Source of the DNA: Alphaproteobacteria bacterium
Lineage (GTDB): Bacteria > Pseudomonadota > Alphaproteobacteria > TMED109
Direction of reading: 5' to 3'
Assembly (NCBI GenBank): GCA_022824395.1
Contig: JAJDZX010000113.1
Span: 62,001 to 126,000, forward strand
DNA: 64,000 nucleotides
Shown here piece after piece: positions 7,954 through 17,614 of this stretch. How positions within the stretch are numbered: position 1 is the stretch's first letter; every line of letters starts with the position of its first letter. A model generated the notes under the pieces. It saw only the letters and a program-made list of their open reading frames with translations. It ran no database searches and was not told where the DNA came from. The position numbers were made by a program, and so were the translations under genes.

Positions 7954-8459
7954 CCCGCCGTCGCACCTCCTCCACTGCAACCTCGCAGGAGATCGCCGAG
8001 TTTGAGGCCAGCCTGCGGCGGCCGCGGGTACTCCCGCCGCGGGACGGGCCCGCCGTCGATCCTGCTCCATCCCCGACGGACACCAGCCCGGGCCGGCGCC
8101 CCGTACCGTCGACGCGGCCGCACAACGGGATCGACCGGTCGACCCGGCAGAAGCTTCGCCGGGGCCGGATTGCGCCAACCCGGACGCTCGACCTGCATGG
8201 CTTTCGCGTGTCGGAGGCCTGGGTGGCGGTGCGGGAGTTCGTGCTGGACGCCCAGGCCGGCGGCCACCGTTGCGTGCGGGTGGTCACCGGGCGGAAGCTT
8301 GGCGAGGCCGGACCTACGGGCGCGCTTCGGGAGGCCCTGCCCGAAATCATCCGTTCCCCGGCCCTGCGCGCGGTCGTGCTGGGCTGCGAACCGGCACCGA
8401 AACGCCATGGCGGCGACGGGGCGTTTCACCTGCTGATCCGCATCCGATCCACCCGGTGA
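7950..8459 (+). CDS. Smr/MutS2-type domain protein
   Basis: The 169-residue protein carries an Smr domain in its C-terminal half, a fold with reported DNA- or RNA-nicking activity. The diagnostic motifs are LDLHGF and the VVTGRKLGEAG loop, which replaces the more usual TGKG. The first 70 residues are basic and proline-rich and probably disordered. The gene overlaps lutC upstream and parA downstream by four bases each. A single Smr domain in an operon with parAB is not a standard arrangement known to me. The cellular role is not established. Confidence 0.82.
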   Translation: MTRRRTSSTATSQEIAEFEASLRRPRVLPPRDGPAVDPAPSPTDTSPGRRPVPSTRPHNGIDRSTRQKLRRGRIAPTRTLDLHGFRVSEAWVAVREFVLDAQAGGHRCVRVVTGRKLGEAGPTGALREALPEIIRSPALRAVVLGCEPAPKRHGGDGAFHLLIRIRSTR

Positions 8460-9259
8460 GCCGCGCGCCGGGCCGGCCCCCTGGCCACGGACGGGTGGTC
8501 GCCATCGCGAACCAGAAGGGCGGGGTGGGCAAGACCACCACGGCCGTCAGCCTGGCCACGGCGTTCGCGGCGGCGGGACGCAAGTCGCTGCTGGTCGACA
8601 TGGATCCCCAGGGCAATGCGTCGACCAGCCTCGGGGTTGCGCTGGGCGATCGGCGGCCGGGCATGACCGAACTCCTGGAGGGCCGGACGCCGCCCGCCGC
8701 CGCGATCCGGACCACTGTGGTCGAGGGTCTCGACCTGGTGCCTGCCACATCGGCGCTGGCCCGGATCGACGAAAGCAACCCGCAGGTGGACGCGCGGCAT
8801 CTAGCTGCTGCGGTGGCCGCCTTTCGCACCACGTACACGGACCTCTTCTTCGACTGCCCGCCATCGTTCGGTTGGCTGACGTTGGGCGCGCTTGCGGTAG
8901 CCGACGGGGTCATCATTCCGCTCCAGTGCGAGTTCCTGCCGATGGAGGGGCTCGCCCAGGTGATGGAGACCATCGAGATGACGCGGGCCGGCCCCAATCG
9001 AAATCTCGCGCTCGACGGCGTGTTACTGACCATGGTCGACGCGCGCACCAATCTTGCGCGCGACGTGGAACGCGACGTGCGCGAGCATTTCCGGTCCAAG
9101 GTGTTCAAGACCGAGATCCCGAGGAGCGTCAGGGTGGCCGAAGCCCCGTCGGCCGGGGAGCCGGTACTCCTGTACGATCGGAACTCACCCGCGTCGCAGG
9201 CCTACGTGGCGCTCGCCCGAGAGCTGCTGACGCACGAGGCGTATCGGATGCCGTCGTGA
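8456..9259 (+). CDS. parA: Chromosome partitioning ATPase ParA
   Basis: ParA is a deviant-Walker ATPase that, with ParB bound at parS, moves the replication-origin region to the cell poles. The deviant Walker A motif KGGVGKTTT follows VAIANQ, about 20 residues from the start. DMDPQGNAS and DCPPSFG follow. The GTG at 8456 is chosen because it overlaps the smr stop as GTGA and gives a normal 267-residue ParA. The downstream junction with parB is also GTGA. The usual gidA/gidB (mnmG/rsmG) neighbours are absent, replaced by lutABC-smr. A consensus parS site was not seen in the adjacent DNA. Confidence 0.9.
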   Translation: MSRAPGRPPGHGRVVAIANQKGGVGKTTTAVSLATAFAAAGRKSLLVDMDPQGNASTSLGVALGDRRPGMTELLEGRTPPAAAIRTTVVEGLDLVPATSALARIDESNPQVDARHLAAAVAAFRTTYTDLFFDCPPSFGWLTLGALAVADGVIIPLQCEFLPMEGLAQVMETIEMTRAGPNRNLALDGVLLTMVDARTNLARDVERDVREHFRSKVFKTEIPRSVRVAEAPSAGEPVLLYDRNSPASQAYVALARELLTHEAYRMPS

Positions 9260-10155
9260 CCCAGAAACCCGGCAAGATGCGAACGCGCCGAGGCCTCTCG
9301 CGCGGACTCGAGTCCCTGGTCAGGGAGCGGGCCGCCACGGGCGTGGCGTTCGAGACCCCGGCTCCCGGCGGCGCGGCGCCACCACCGGCCGGGCCCGAGG
9401 GCACGCTGGACATCACCTACCTGAGCCCGAACCCGTTCCAGCCGCGCGCCGACTTCGATCCCGATGATCTTGTCTCCCTGGCGGATTCGATCCGGCAGTC
9501 GGGCATGCTGCAGCCGATCCTGGCCCGGCCCGACCCTGGCCGGGCCGGCCGCTACCAGATCCTGGCCGGGGAGCGACGGTGGCGGGCGGCCCAGCAGGCA
9601 GGCCTGCACCGGGTCCCGGTGCGGGTCCGGCCGGCCAGTGACGAGGAAGCCGCCGGTCTGGCCCTGATCGAGAACATGGAGCGGGCCGACCTCAACGCGA
9701 TCGAGGAGGCCGGCGGTCTACGCCGCCTGATGAACGAATTTGGCTTCACGCAGGCGCAGGCGGCCGAGACGGTGAGCCGCAGCCGGAGTTACGTGGCCAA
9801 TGCCGTCCGGCTGCTGTCGTTGCCCGAGGCGGTCCAGCAGATGGTCCGTACCGGTGAACTGAGTGCCGGGTCGGCCCGGCCGCTGATCGGATGCACCGAC
9901 GCGCTGCAACTGGCCCGCGTAATCGTGCGCCGCGGCCTGAATGCCCGGTCCGCAGAACGGCTCGTGCGCCGCCGCCGCCACGGCCGGACAACGCCCGAGC
10001 GGGATCCGAATCTTGCGGAACTCGAGCGCGAACTCCAGGAAACGCTGGGGATGGAGGTGGCAGTCCGCGCCAAGGGAGGTCGCGGAGAGGTCCGTATCCG
10101 CTACCAGCGCAGCGCTCAACTGGAGGAAATTCTTCGGCGCCTGCGCAGCCGGTAG
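9256..10155 (+). CDS. parB: Chromosome partitioning protein ParB
   Basis: ParB binds parS sites, spreads as a CTP-dependent clamp and stimulates ParA. The N-terminal RRGLSRGLESLV motif is typical of chromosomal ParB. LSPNPFQPR and the LAGERRWRAA catalytic/CTP-binding region follow, then the ENMERADLNAIEEA segment and a helix-turn-helix region (QAQAAETVSRSRSYVAN). The last 60 residues form the dimerisation domain. The GTG start at 9256 overlaps the parA stop. ATG 9277 is an alternative. The gene converges with holA, with only 13 bases between the stops. Confidence 0.9.
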   Translation: MTQKPGKMRTRRGLSRGLESLVRERAATGVAFETPAPGGAAPPPAGPEGTLDITYLSPNPFQPRADFDPDDLVSLADSIRQSGMLQPILARPDPGRAGRYQILAGERRWRAAQQAGLHRVPVRVRPASDEEAAGLALIENMERADLNAIEEAGGLRRLMNEFGFTQAQAAETVSRSRSYVANAVRLLSLPEAVQQMVRTGELSAGSARPLIGCTDALQLARVIVRRGLNARSAERLVRRRRHGRTTPERDPNLAELERELQETLGMEVAVRAKGGRGEVRIRYQRSAQLEEILRRLRSR

Positions 10156-10168
10156 GCCCGAGGGAGTG

Positions 10169-11176
10169 TCAGGTACCGGCGATCCGCGCGATCCGCAGTA
10201 CCGTTTCCTGCACGACAGCCCGCCCCGGGATCCCGGTTCGCTTGCACAGCTGCTCGGCCCGCCCGAGCAGGCGCAGAACTCGCTCAACACGCGGCGGTGA
10301 CCACTGCTTGGCCTGCCTTTCCACCGCGGCTTTCCGCTTGAAATGGATTTGGGGCTGCAGTTTCTGCACGGCCAGCAGGGGATCCGGTGCCGCGGTCACC
10401 GCGTGCAAACTCTGAAAGTGGCGGAGGAGCCGCCTGAGCACCGCGATCTCGTTGAGCCCTTCCTCGTACAGCCGCCTGAGGGCGCGGAACGCGTCTGCTG
10501 CCTGGCCCAGTCCGACGGCGTCGGCAAGCGCATCCGCACCGAGCTGCGCGTTGTCACCGGCCAACGCCGCGGCGGACTCGTAGTCGAGGGTGCCGCCGTC
10601 CCCCGCGAACAGGACCAGCTTCTCGAGCTCGCTGCGGGTCACGCCACGGTCGCGCCCGAGCCGGGCGACTAGGTAGGCGTAGGCATCCGAATCAATCTCG
10701 ATGCCGTGCGACTTCTGGACATCGCGGAGCAACCGCTCCACCGCCCGGCCGTCGTCCGTGTAGCAGGGTGCAGCGGCTGCAGCTTCTGCACGTTCGAACA
10801 ACCGACGGAGGCCTGAGCGGGGGCCAAGGTCGCCGCCCTGAACCAGGACGACCGCATCGTCCCCCTCGGACTTGAGGAATGCGTCGATCGCCGCGGTCAC
10901 GGCTTCGCCGGCATGGCGGATTCGAAGCACGCGTCGCCTGCCGTCGAGTGAGATCTGCGCGGCTTCGTCGAGAAATCGCGCCATATCCTCGGCGATCTCA
11001 GCGCCGTCAATACCCACAACCTGGAACGGGTCGTTCAGGTCGGGTGCCAGCGCCCCCGAGATCTGCTCGAACCGCTCCGCAACAAGCCCCTGGTCCGGTC
11101 CGTACAGCAGCACGGCCCGCATGTCCGGCGACGGACTGGCGCAAAATCCCTCGACCTGGTGGGCGGAGAGCTTCAT
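10169..11176 (-). CDS. holA: DNA polymerase III delta subunit
   Basis: HolA is the clamp-loader subunit that opens the beta sliding clamp. The N-terminal ATPase-like domain (VLLYGPDQGLV, residues about 22-32) is followed by the central and C-terminal helical collar domains. The C-terminal HAVTAAPDPLLAVQKL and PPRVERVL segments are consistent with alphaproteobacterial HolA. Its 335 residues match the usual length. Its ATG overlaps the lptE stop by four bases, so leuS, lptE and holA form one overlapping cluster in the classic alphaproteobacterial order. The family assignment also rests on this synteny. Confidence 0.85.
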   Translation of the reverse strand: MKLSAHQVEGFCASPSPDMRAVLLYGPDQGLVAERFEQISGALAPDLNDPFQVVGIDGAEIAEDMARFLDEAAQISLDGRRRVLRIRHAGEAVTAAIDAFLKSEGDDAVVLVQGGDLGPRSGLRRLFERAEAAAAAPCYTDDGRAVERLLRDVQKSHGIEIDSDAYAYLVARLGRDRGVTRSELEKLVLFAGDGGTLDYESAAALAGDNAQLGADALADAVGLGQAADAFRALRRLYEEGLNEIAVLRRLLRHFQSLHAVTAAPDPLLAVQKLQPQIHFKRKAAVERQAKQWSPPRVERVLRLLGRAEQLCKRTGIPGRAVVQETVLRIARIAGT

Positions 11177-11679
11177 CCGCGCAGATCGGCCCGAATCAGG
11201 AGCGCGGCGTCGGTCGCAATGACGCCAGCGAGCACGTTCGCGGCTCGCTGCAAGGCGGCCTGCGAGCCCACCAGGGTGCCGTAGATCTCGTTGGGAATGA
11301 CGCCGTGATTGGCGTGTGCATCCCGCTCCGCGCCTCCGATCTCCCGGCCGGTGGCAACTTCGATCAACTGAAAGTGCGCCTGTAGATGGACGTCGTATCG
11401 GCGAACGAACGTCGACTGGTCGATGATCAGCGGTGAGTTCGTCTGCCGGAGTGTCACGTCGAGCCGGTAGGCCGGGGTGCCTGCCCGCCCGCCGGGATGC
11501 AGCCGGTCCACCAGCGCCCGGTACAGCAGTTCGCCCGCCCGGCCCGGGATCGGGGTGACGTCAATCCCGTCGAGCGCGGCATTGACGGCGGGCCCGTGCA
11601 GCGGCTCGAACCCGCACCCTGCGGCTGCCGCGGCCAGCACGGCGACCGGCACCAGCCGCCTGGTCAGCCTACCGCGCAA
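11173..11679 (-). CDS. lptE: LPS assembly lipoprotein LptE
   Basis: LptE plugs the LptD barrel in the outer membrane and helps insert lipopolysaccharide. The N-terminus is a lipoprotein signal peptide with a lipobox ending at Cys22 ([12 protein letters not shown]). The rest matches the compact beta domain of the family, including [14 protein letters not shown]. The start is TTG at 11679, inside the end of leuS (11-base overlap). The stop overlaps the holA start. The position between leuS and holA is diagnostic in this class. The presence of LptE implies an LPS-containing outer membrane. Confidence 0.82.
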   Translation of the reverse strand: MRGRLTRRLVPVAVLAAAAAGCGFEPLHGPAVNAALDGIDVTPIPGRAGELLYRALVDRLHPGGRAGTPAYRLDVTLRQTNSPLIIDQSTFVRRYDVHLQAHFQLIEVATGREIGGAERDAHANHGVIPNEIYGTLVGSQAALQRAANVLAGVIATDAALLIRADLRG

Positions 11680-14230
11680 CGACGTTGACGACCTTGTCCG
11701 GCACGACGATCACCTTGCGCACCTCGGCGCCTTCGATGGCGCGCATGACGTTCGGCAACTGCAGCGCCGCCTCCCGGGTGTCGGCCTCGCCGGTCCCGGG
11801 GGCCACCTCGATCGTCCCCCGCAGCTTGCCGTTGACCTGGACCGCGACGGTTGCACGCGTCTCGGTAATCAGTTCCGGGTCGGCTTCCGGCCACGCGCTC
11901 TGGCAGACGAAGCCGACGTGTCCGAGGCGTTGCCAAAGTTCCTCCGCGAGATGCGGAGTCAGCGGGGCTGACAGCCGCACAAACGTCTCGAGCGCTTCCC
12001 GGAGCGCCCATGCACCCCCGGTTCCGGCAGATGCTATGTCGAAACGCAGAAACGCGTTCGACAGGGTACGCAGGTGGGCAACGGCACGGTTGTGACGAAA
12101 CGCCTCGATATCCGCCTCGACGGCGCGGATCGTGCGGTGGGTTGCCTGCCGCAGTGCCTGCGCGGCCGGCGCGAAGCTGGTCGGTTGGGCAGCGTCGATC
12201 GGCCCCGGTTCGAGCTCGTCGAAAGCCCGCCAGATCCGCTGCAGATAGCGGGCAGCCCCCTCCACGCCGGCGGTGGTCCATTCCAGATCGCGTTCGGGCG
12301 GGCTGTCCGACAGCATGAAGAGGCGCGCAACGTCGGCGCCGTAGGTTGCGATGATGTCAACGGGATCGACGACGTTGCGCCGCGACTTCGACATCTTCTC
12401 GACGCGCCCGGCCACCACCGGCACCCCGTCCGAGCGGCGCCGGAAGCCGCCATTGCGCGTCGCCTCGACCTCCTCTGGATAGAGCCAGGTGCCGGCGGCC
12501 GGTTCGCGGTAGGTCCGATGGCACACCATGCCCTGGCAGTAGAGGCCGTCGAACGGCTCGTCGAACGGGAGTTCGCCGATGTCGCGCAGCGCCCTCGTGA
12601 AGAAGCGCGCGTAAAGGAGGTGGAGAATCGCATGTTCGATCCCGCCCACGTACTGGAACGTCGGACACCATCGGGTAACCGCCGCGCGCTCCAGCGGCTG
12701 CTCGGCGCGGGCGGACGTGTAGCGGTAGTAGTACCAAGCGGAATCCACGAAGGTGTCGAGCGTCTGGGTTTCGCGCTCGGCGGCTGCGCCGCACTCCGGA
12801 CAGGGGACGGTCTTCCAGACGGCGTGCCGCTCCAGCGGATTGCCCGGCCGGTCGAACCGGACGTCGTCCGGCAGCGTGACGGGAAGGTCGGAGTCGGGCA
12901 CCGGCACGACACCGCAGTCCGGACAGAAGATGACCGGCACCGGACAGCCCCAGTAGCGCTGGCGAGACGCGCACCAGTCATGCAGGCGATACTGGACGCT
13001 GCGCTTGCCGTTCGTGCCCAGACGGTCGATCACCGCCTGTTTGGCTGCGGCCACGTCCAGCCCGTCGAGGAAGCCGGAATTCACGAGCGTGCCGTCACCG
13101 ACATACGCCTCGTCGGGCCCCGGGGGCTCGACGCCGGGCGACGGTTCGACGACCGGCGCCACGTCAAGCTCGTGGGCGCGGGCAAAGTCGAGATCGCGCT
13201 GGTCATGCGCGGGTACGGCGAAGATGGCCCCGGTGCCGTACTCCATCAGCACGTAGTCGGCGACGAAGACACGGAGGGACCGCTCGAGGAAGGGGTGCTG
13301 TACGCGCAGCCCGGTATCGACACCGGTTTTGCCGGCGGGTCCGGCGGCATCGTGATTCCGCCGGCCGGGGTCGCGCGTGCATTCCTGGATGAACGCGTCG
13401 ACCGCAGGATTCGTGTCCGCGCAGGTCCGGCTGAGCGGATGATCCGGGGACAGCGCAATGAACGTGGCACCGAAGATCGTGTCGGGCCGCGTCGTGAAGA
13501 CCTCGATCTCCTGGTCGTTTCCCACGACCCGGAAACGCATCAGGGCGCCTTCCGACCGGCCGATCCAGTTACGTTGCATGGTCTTGACGCGCTCCGGCCA
13601 GCGCGGCAGGCGATCAAGGGCTTCAAGGAGCTCGCCCGCGTAGCGCGTGATGCGGAAGAACCACTGCGGCAGCAGGCGCCGCTCGACCAGTGCGCCGGAG
13701 CGCCAGCCACGGCCGTCGATCACCTGTTCGTTGGCGAGGACGGTGTGTTCAACGGGATCCCAGTTGGCCCACGCCTCGGCCCGGTAGACCAGACCGGCAT
13801 CCAGCATCTTGAGGAACAGGCGCTGCTGCTCGCGCATGTAATCGGGGCTGCAGGTCGCGACCTCGCAGTCCCAGTCGTAGCTGAGGCCCATGGACCGAAG
13901 TTGGGCGCGCATCGTGTCGATGTTGGACCAGGTCCACTTTGCCGGGTGAATGCCGTGCTCCATGGCTGCGTTCTCGGCCGGCAGCCCAAAGCCGTCCCAG
14001 CCCATCGGGTGGAGCACGTTGTAGCCGCGCGCCCGCGAGTAACGCGCGAGCACGTCGCCCAGCGTGTAGACCCTGACGTGGCCCATGTGAATGCGTCCCG
14101 ACGGATACGGGAGCATCTCCAGGACATATCGGTCAGGGGCGTCCGACGACGGGGGCGTCCGATAGACCTCCGCCTCGTCCCATGCCTGTTGCCACTTGGC
14201 TTCAAGTTCAGCGGGTTTGTAACCGGGCAT
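11669..14230 (-). CDS. leuS: Leucyl-tRNA synthetase
   Basis: This enzyme charges tRNA-Leu with leucine. The class I motif [12 protein letters not shown] (HIGH) lies near residue 50, the editing domain follows with [13 protein letters not shown], and KMSKSRRN (KMSKS) precedes the anticodon-binding domain. The start at ATG 14230 gives the family-typical N-terminus [14 protein letters not shown] and an 853-residue protein. An upstream in-frame extension to 14308 lies inside the neighbouring gene and is rejected. The gene overlaps the thiE-like gene by 23 bases at its start and lptE by 11 at its end. Confidence 0.95.
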   Translation of the reverse strand: MPGYKPAELEAKWQQAWDEAEVYRTPPSSDAPDRYVLEMLPYPSGRIHMGHVRVYTLGDVLARYSRARGYNVLHPMGWDGFGLPAENAAMEHGIHPAKWTWSNIDTMRAQLRSMGLSYDWDCEVATCSPDYMREQQRLFLKMLDAGLVYRAEAWANWDPVEHTVLANEQVIDGRGWRSGALVERRLLPQWFFRITRYAGELLEALDRLPRWPERVKTMQRNWIGRSEGALMRFRVVGNDQEIEVFTTRPDTIFGATFIALSPDHPLSRTCADTNPAVDAFIQECTRDPGRRNHDAAGPAGKTGVDTGLRVQHPFLERSLRVFVADYVLMEYGTGAIFAVPAHDQRDLDFARAHELDVAPVVEPSPGVEPPGPDEAYVGDGTLVNSGFLDGLDVAAAKQAVIDRLGTNGKRSVQYRLHDWCASRQRYWGCPVPVIFCPDCGVVPVPDSDLPVTLPDDVRFDRPGNPLERHAVWKTVPCPECGAAAERETQTLDTFVDSAWYYYRYTSARAEQPLERAAVTRWCPTFQYVGGIEHAILHLLYARFFTRALRDIGELPFDEPFDGLYCQGMVCHRTYREPAAGTWLYPEEVEATRNGGFRRRSDGVPVVAGRVEKMSKSRRNVVDPVDIIATYGADVARLFMLSDSPPERDLEWTTAGVEGAARYLQRIWRAFDELEPGPIDAAQPTSFAPAAQALRQATHRTIRAVEADIEAFRHNRAVAHLRTLSNAFLRFDIASAGTGGAWALREALETFVRLSAPLTPHLAEELWQRLGHVGFVCQSAWPEADPELITETRATVAVQVNGKLRGTIEVAPGTGEADTREAALQLPNVMRAIEGAEVRKVIVVPDKVVNVVAR

Positions 14231-14891
14231 GCGTTGGGAACCGTCGTGCGGCGCGCGAATTTGGGGCGCGGACCTGAGGTCGCGTGGAGGGCGGCCCACA
14301 CCATACACGGAGCCTGCTCAATTCTCCGGCCACGCCGGGCGTTGCAAACAGACTGCTTCCGCAAATGGCGTACACGTGAAGCCCCTTCAGGCGGCGCGCC
14401 GTTGTCGGCGTGATGCCGCCGAGCGCGGCGACCGGTCCTGGCAGACTGCGTGCGAGCAGGCCCAGGCGCAATGGCCCGAGGGGAGTCGCCTCCGGATGCG
14501 CGCCGGTCCGGAACACCGGCGCAACTACGAACAGGTCGGCCTGGCTGGTCCTGGCCCGGCGCAGGTCGCTGGCACGGTGCACCGACAGCGTGCAGATACC
14601 TCCGGCGCCGCGCGGGCGCCGGCCCCACCGGGGGACATGCACGCCGCCCGCCGGCGGCAGCAGCGCGGGGAAGCGCGAACTCCCCGTCAGCAGCAGCAGA
14701 CCGTGCTGACGGCAGGAGCGGGCGAGTTCCCGCGCCCGTTTCCGGCGGCGAGGATTGCGGTAGTCCCGGTAGATCACGCCGACCCCACGAGGCAGCGTCG
14801 GCACGATCGCACGAGCGTCGATGCCGCGCTCCTCGGCGCTGAGAAACCACAGCCGGGGAAGGCGGAGCCGTTTGCTAGAATCGACCGTCAT
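14208..14891 (-). CDS. Thiamine phosphate synthase/TenI-like protein
   Basis: The family joins the thiazole and pyrimidine halves of thiamine, although TenI-like members may act instead as thiazole tautomerases. Visible features are [14 protein letters not shown], a VHVPRW strand replacing the usual [16 protein letters not shown] (the GPVFPT-like loop) and [11 protein letters not shown], then [10 protein letters not shown]. The catalytic aspartates and arginine of true ThiE are not all obvious, so the exact reaction is uncertain. The 227-residue frame overlaps the leuS start and is divergent from yggS with 19 bases between the start codons. It may be co-transcribed with leuS-lptE-holA. Confidence 0.65.
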   Translation of the reverse strand: MTVDSSKRLRLPRLWFLSAEERGIDARAIVPTLPRGVGVIYRDYRNPRRRKRARELARSCRQHGLLLLTGSSRFPALLPPAGGVHVPRWGRRPRGAGGICTLSVHRASDLRRARTSQADLFVVAPVFRTGAHPEATPLGPLRLGLLARSLPGPVAALGGITPTTARRLKGLHVYAICGSSLFATPGVAGELSRLRVWCGPPSTRPQVRAPNSRAARRFPTHARLQTR

Positions 14892-14910
14892 GGCAATTTC
14901 AATCTAGGCG

Positions 14911-15603
14911 ATGCCTGCGCAGCCTGCCGCCACCTCCTGGCTTGCCGCACGCTGGCAATCGGTGTTGACAACCATTCGGGCCGCGGAGCGCGAGGCCGGA
15001 CGGGATCCCGGGAGGGTTTCCTTGGTCGCCGTGTCGAAAGGCGTGGCCCCTCAATCCATTGAGACCCTGCTGGTTGCGGGTCACCGGGTGTTTGCAGAGA
15101 ACCGCGTCCAGGAAATGCAGGCCAAGTGGCCGACGCTGCTCGGGCGCTACCCAGAGGCGGAACTCCGGTTCGTGGGACGGCTGCAGTCCAACAAGGCCGC
15201 GGATGTGGCGCGGCTGGCGCACGTGATTGAGAGCGTCGACCGGGAATCCTTGGCCCGTGCCCTGGCGCGCAGCATCGAGATTCGCAACCGGTCCGTGCGG
15301 CTGCTGGTGCAGGTCAACGTCGGCGAGGAGCCCCAAAAGGGCGGCTGTCCGCCGACTGACGCCGACCGGTTCATCGCTTGGTGCCGTGATGACCTGGGGT
15401 TGGCGGTGGGCGGGGTCATGGGCATTCCGCCGCGGGACGCCGATCCGGTGCCGTATTTCGGGCTTCTGCGGGCGCTCCGTGACCGACAGGGCTTGGCCGA
15501 ACTGAGCATGGGGATGAGCGCCGATTACGAAGCCGCGATTCATCTGGGTGCCACGCATGTTCGGGTCGGCACGGCCGTGTTCGGCCCCCGTTCCCGCACG
15601 TAG
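14911..15603 (+). CDS. PLP homeostasis protein, YggS/PROSC family
   Basis: This is a cytoplasmic pyridoxal-phosphate-binding protein that buffers the cofactor pool rather than catalysing a known reaction. It is a single alanine-racemase-like barrel of 230 residues. LVAVSKGV carries the PLP lysine. FAENRVQEMQAKW and FVGRLQSNKA (usually IGHLQSNK) follow, and SMGMSADYEAAI lies near the end. The gene is divergent from the thiE-like gene and is followed by a long leader region before the first ammonium transporter. The family is certain, but its biological role is broad. Confidence 0.88.
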   Translation: MPAQPAATSWLAARWQSVLTTIRAAEREAGRDPGRVSLVAVSKGVAPQSIETLLVAGHRVFAENRVQEMQAKWPTLLGRYPEAELRFVGRLQSNKAADVARLAHVIESVDRESLARALARSIEIRNRSVRLLVQVNVGEEPQKGGCPPTDADRFIAWCRDDLGLAVGGVMGIPPRDADPVPYFGLLRALRDRQGLAELSMGMSADYEAAIHLGATHVRVGTAVFGPRSRT

Positions 15604-16026
15604 GCATTCAGCCCCGTTCATCATGCGCACGAGAAGACAGGGGATGCGGCCTCCACCAGGTCCGGGCGCCGTTTGCACCGCCGCCCTTCTGCATAAGATA
15701 TATCCGATATAGGACTCTACATGATCACATATTAGTCATATAGACGGTTTCCGGATGCCCGTGCAGGGCGTCACGGGTTGGCATGATTCTTGTTTGTTTC
15801 CGTGGTGGGGAGTTGCCCCCACCCACCCGTGCCCTCTGCCGCGATGCCGCGGACGACGGATACGGGCCGAATTGCGGTCCGGCCGCTGCTAGGCCCCGTC
15901 CGGATGCTGGGCGCTGTCACAGACACTTGTACATCCAAGCCGGAATCGGAACCGAAGCCGCGGTTCGCGCGGCGGGGCTCGACCTGTTGCCGAGAACGGA
16001 ATTCCGGGGATGCGTCGGAGAATCGC
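15604..16026 (+). other. Intergenic region before the first amt gene
   Basis: This 423-base stretch has no convincing gene. Positions about 15690-15750 are markedly AT-rich, with near-palindromic runs such as GATATATCCGATATAG, and a sigma-54-like promoter follows at 15779. The open frame that continues upstream of the amt start at 16027 has no sensible protein sequence. No glnK gene, the usual partner of amt, is present here. Confidence 0.6.
15779..15795 (+). promoter_or_regulatory. Sigma-54-like -24/-12 promoter
   Basis: The sequence TGGCATGATTCTTGTTT matches the sigma-54 consensus TGGCACG-N4-TTGC with correct spacing and mismatches at one base of each half. It lies about 230 bases before the amt start, which implies a long leader. 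Control of ammonium transporters by NtrC and sigma-54 is well established in proteobacteria. I did not find a clear NtrC-binding site upstream. Confidence 0.5.
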
Positions 16027-17331
16027 ATGAAAACTTTCCTCGTTTCCGGGGCGGCGGTAGCAGCCGTCCTGCTGGGGCCAGCCGTGGCGTCCGCGGCCGC
16101 ATCGCCGGAAGACGCGGCGTTCATCTTCAACACGTTGTCGTTCCTGGCGAACGGGGTCCTGGTGTTCGCAATGGCGATCGGGTTCTGCATGCTGGAAGCG
16201 GGCATGGTGCGAACCAAGTCGACGAGCGCGATCTGCGTGAAGAACATCGGCCTGTTCTCGATCGCCGGGGTCACCTACGCGATCGTCGGCTACAACCTGA
16301 TGAACAGCGGGGTCGACGGCGGGTTTGTCGGTTCCCTCGGGCTGTTTGACACGCCCGATCCGGCCTCCGAGGCTGCCGACGGCGGTTACGCTGCAGCCTC
16401 CGATTGGTTCTTCCAGGTCGTGTTCGTGGCCACGACCGCCTCGATCGTGTCCGGGGCCGTCGCCGAACGGGTGCGGGTAATCCCGTTCCTGCTGGTGATC
16501 GCGGTGCTGGTTGCCGTCATCTATCCGATCCAGGGCGCATGGTCATGGGGCGGCGGCTGGCTGAGTGAACTCGGATTCTCCGACTTCGCCGGTTCCACGA
16601 TCGTCCACTCCGTCGGCGGCTGGTGCGCACTGGCCGGCATCATCCTGCTGGGCGCGCGCAACGGAAAGTTCAGCGCCGATGGCAAGGTCAACCCGGTGCA
16701 GGCATCGGCGGTGCCGCTGGTAGCGCTTGGCGCGTTCGTGCTGTGGATTGGCTGGCTTGGCTTCAACGGCGGCTCACAGCTCGCCCTGGGGTCGGTGGCC
16801 GATGCGAGCGCGATGGCACGGATTTACGCGAACACCTACCTGGCCGGATGCGGCGGAGCGCTCGCGGCAGCGGCCACCTACTTCGCCGTATACCGGAAGC
16901 TCGACATCACGCTGATTCTCAACGGTGTGCTCGGCGGGCTGGTCAGCATCACCGCGGAGCCTCTGGCTCCGTCCTTCGTCCAGGCCATCCTGGTCGGCGG
17001 CGTCGGCGGCGTCATCGTCGCACTCGGCGTGCCGTTCCTCGACCGCCTCAAGCTTGACGACGTGGTCGGGGCGGTTCCGGTCCACCTGTTCGCCGGTGTC
17101 TGGGGCACCATCGCGGTCTGTCTCACCAACCCCGACGCGAGCCTCGTTTCCCAGCTGATCGGGATCGTCGCGATCGGCCTGTTCGCGTTCGCCGGCAGTC
17201 TGCTCGTGTGGTACGTGGTCAAGCTCATCTTGGGGATCCGCCTCGACGAGGAAGCGGAAATGCACGGTTCCGACCTCATGGAGGTTGGGGTGGTGTCCTA
17301 TCCCGAATTCGTGGCCGGTCGCTCCGGCTAA
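16027..17331 (+). CDS. amt: Ammonium transporter, first paralogue
   Basis: This inner-membrane Amt/Rh-family channel conducts ammonium. A signal-like N-terminus (residues 1-24) is followed by about eleven membrane helices. The channel signature DFAGSTIVHSVGG supplies the first pore histidine and VPVHLFAGVWG the second. The twin-Phe region DWFFQ and GWLGFNGGS also match. The start at ATG 16027 mirrors the start of the second paralogue (MKTF), and both are 434 residues. The cytoplasmic tail is short and acidic (RLDEEAEMHGSD). There is no adjacent glnK, so regulation by a PII protein, if any, would use one encoded elsewhere. Confidence 0.93.
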   Translation: MKTFLVSGAAVAAVLLGPAVASAAASPEDAAFIFNTLSFLANGVLVFAMAIGFCMLEAGMVRTKSTSAICVKNIGLFSIAGVTYAIVGYNLMNSGVDGGFVGSLGLFDTPDPASEAADGGYAAASDWFFQVVFVATTASIVSGAVAERVRVIPFLLVIAVLVAVIYPIQGAWSWGGGWLSELGFSDFAGSTIVHSVGGWCALAGIILLGARNGKFSADGKVNPVQASAVPLVALGAFVLWIGWLGFNGGSQLALGSVADASAMARIYANTYLAGCGGALAAAATYFAVYRKLDITLILNGVLGGLVSITAEPLAPSFVQAILVGGVGGVIVALGVPFLDRLKLDDVVGAVPVHLFAGVWGTIAVCLTNPDASLVSQLIGIVAIGLFAFAGSLLVWYVVKLILGIRLDEEAEMHGSDLMEVGVVSYPEFVAGRSG

Positions 17332-17453
17332 CCACGGTGCCCGGATCCGCTCATCGGGCGGAACGGGCGGTTCGACAGCTCCGGCGCCGGGTAGACGTGC
17401 GTTCGCCCGGCGCCGGCCTGCAGCGCGGGGCGCGGGCATGGACGCACGGCCCT

Positions 17454-17478
17454 GCCGCCGGGGCGGGCCCCCGGCGGC
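17454..17478 (+). other. GC-rich hairpin after first amt gene
   Basis: A perfect 10-bp stem pairs GCCGCCGGGG (17454-17463) with CCCCGGCGGC (17469-17478) around a 5-base loop. There is no following T run, so it is not a standard intrinsic terminator. It may slow or stabilise the amt transcript. Confidence 0.4.
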
Positions 17479-17614
17479 GCAATGGCCCGGGTCTCGGACG
17501 GACAGGGCTGGTGGAGCGGCACCCGGCGATGTGCTAGACCGGTTGGGGGCCTGGAGCCGGCGCACCGCGTCCTCCGGATGCCAGCGAACAGCGGAACCGG
17601 GGAAAGCAGCAATC

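Noticed and set aside
8456-10155. parS site in or beside parAB
   Set aside because: I looked for TGTTTCACGTGAAACA-like palindromes and saw none near these genes. parS may lie elsewhere.
12074-14413. Plus-strand open frame of 779 codons opposite leuS
   Set aside because: It is a mirror of the leuS codons with no recognisable protein motifs, whereas leuS has full class I signatures.
15790-16026. N-terminal extension of the first Amt protein
   Set aside because: The extra 79 residues have no membrane or signal character. The second paralogue starts at the matching MKTF position.
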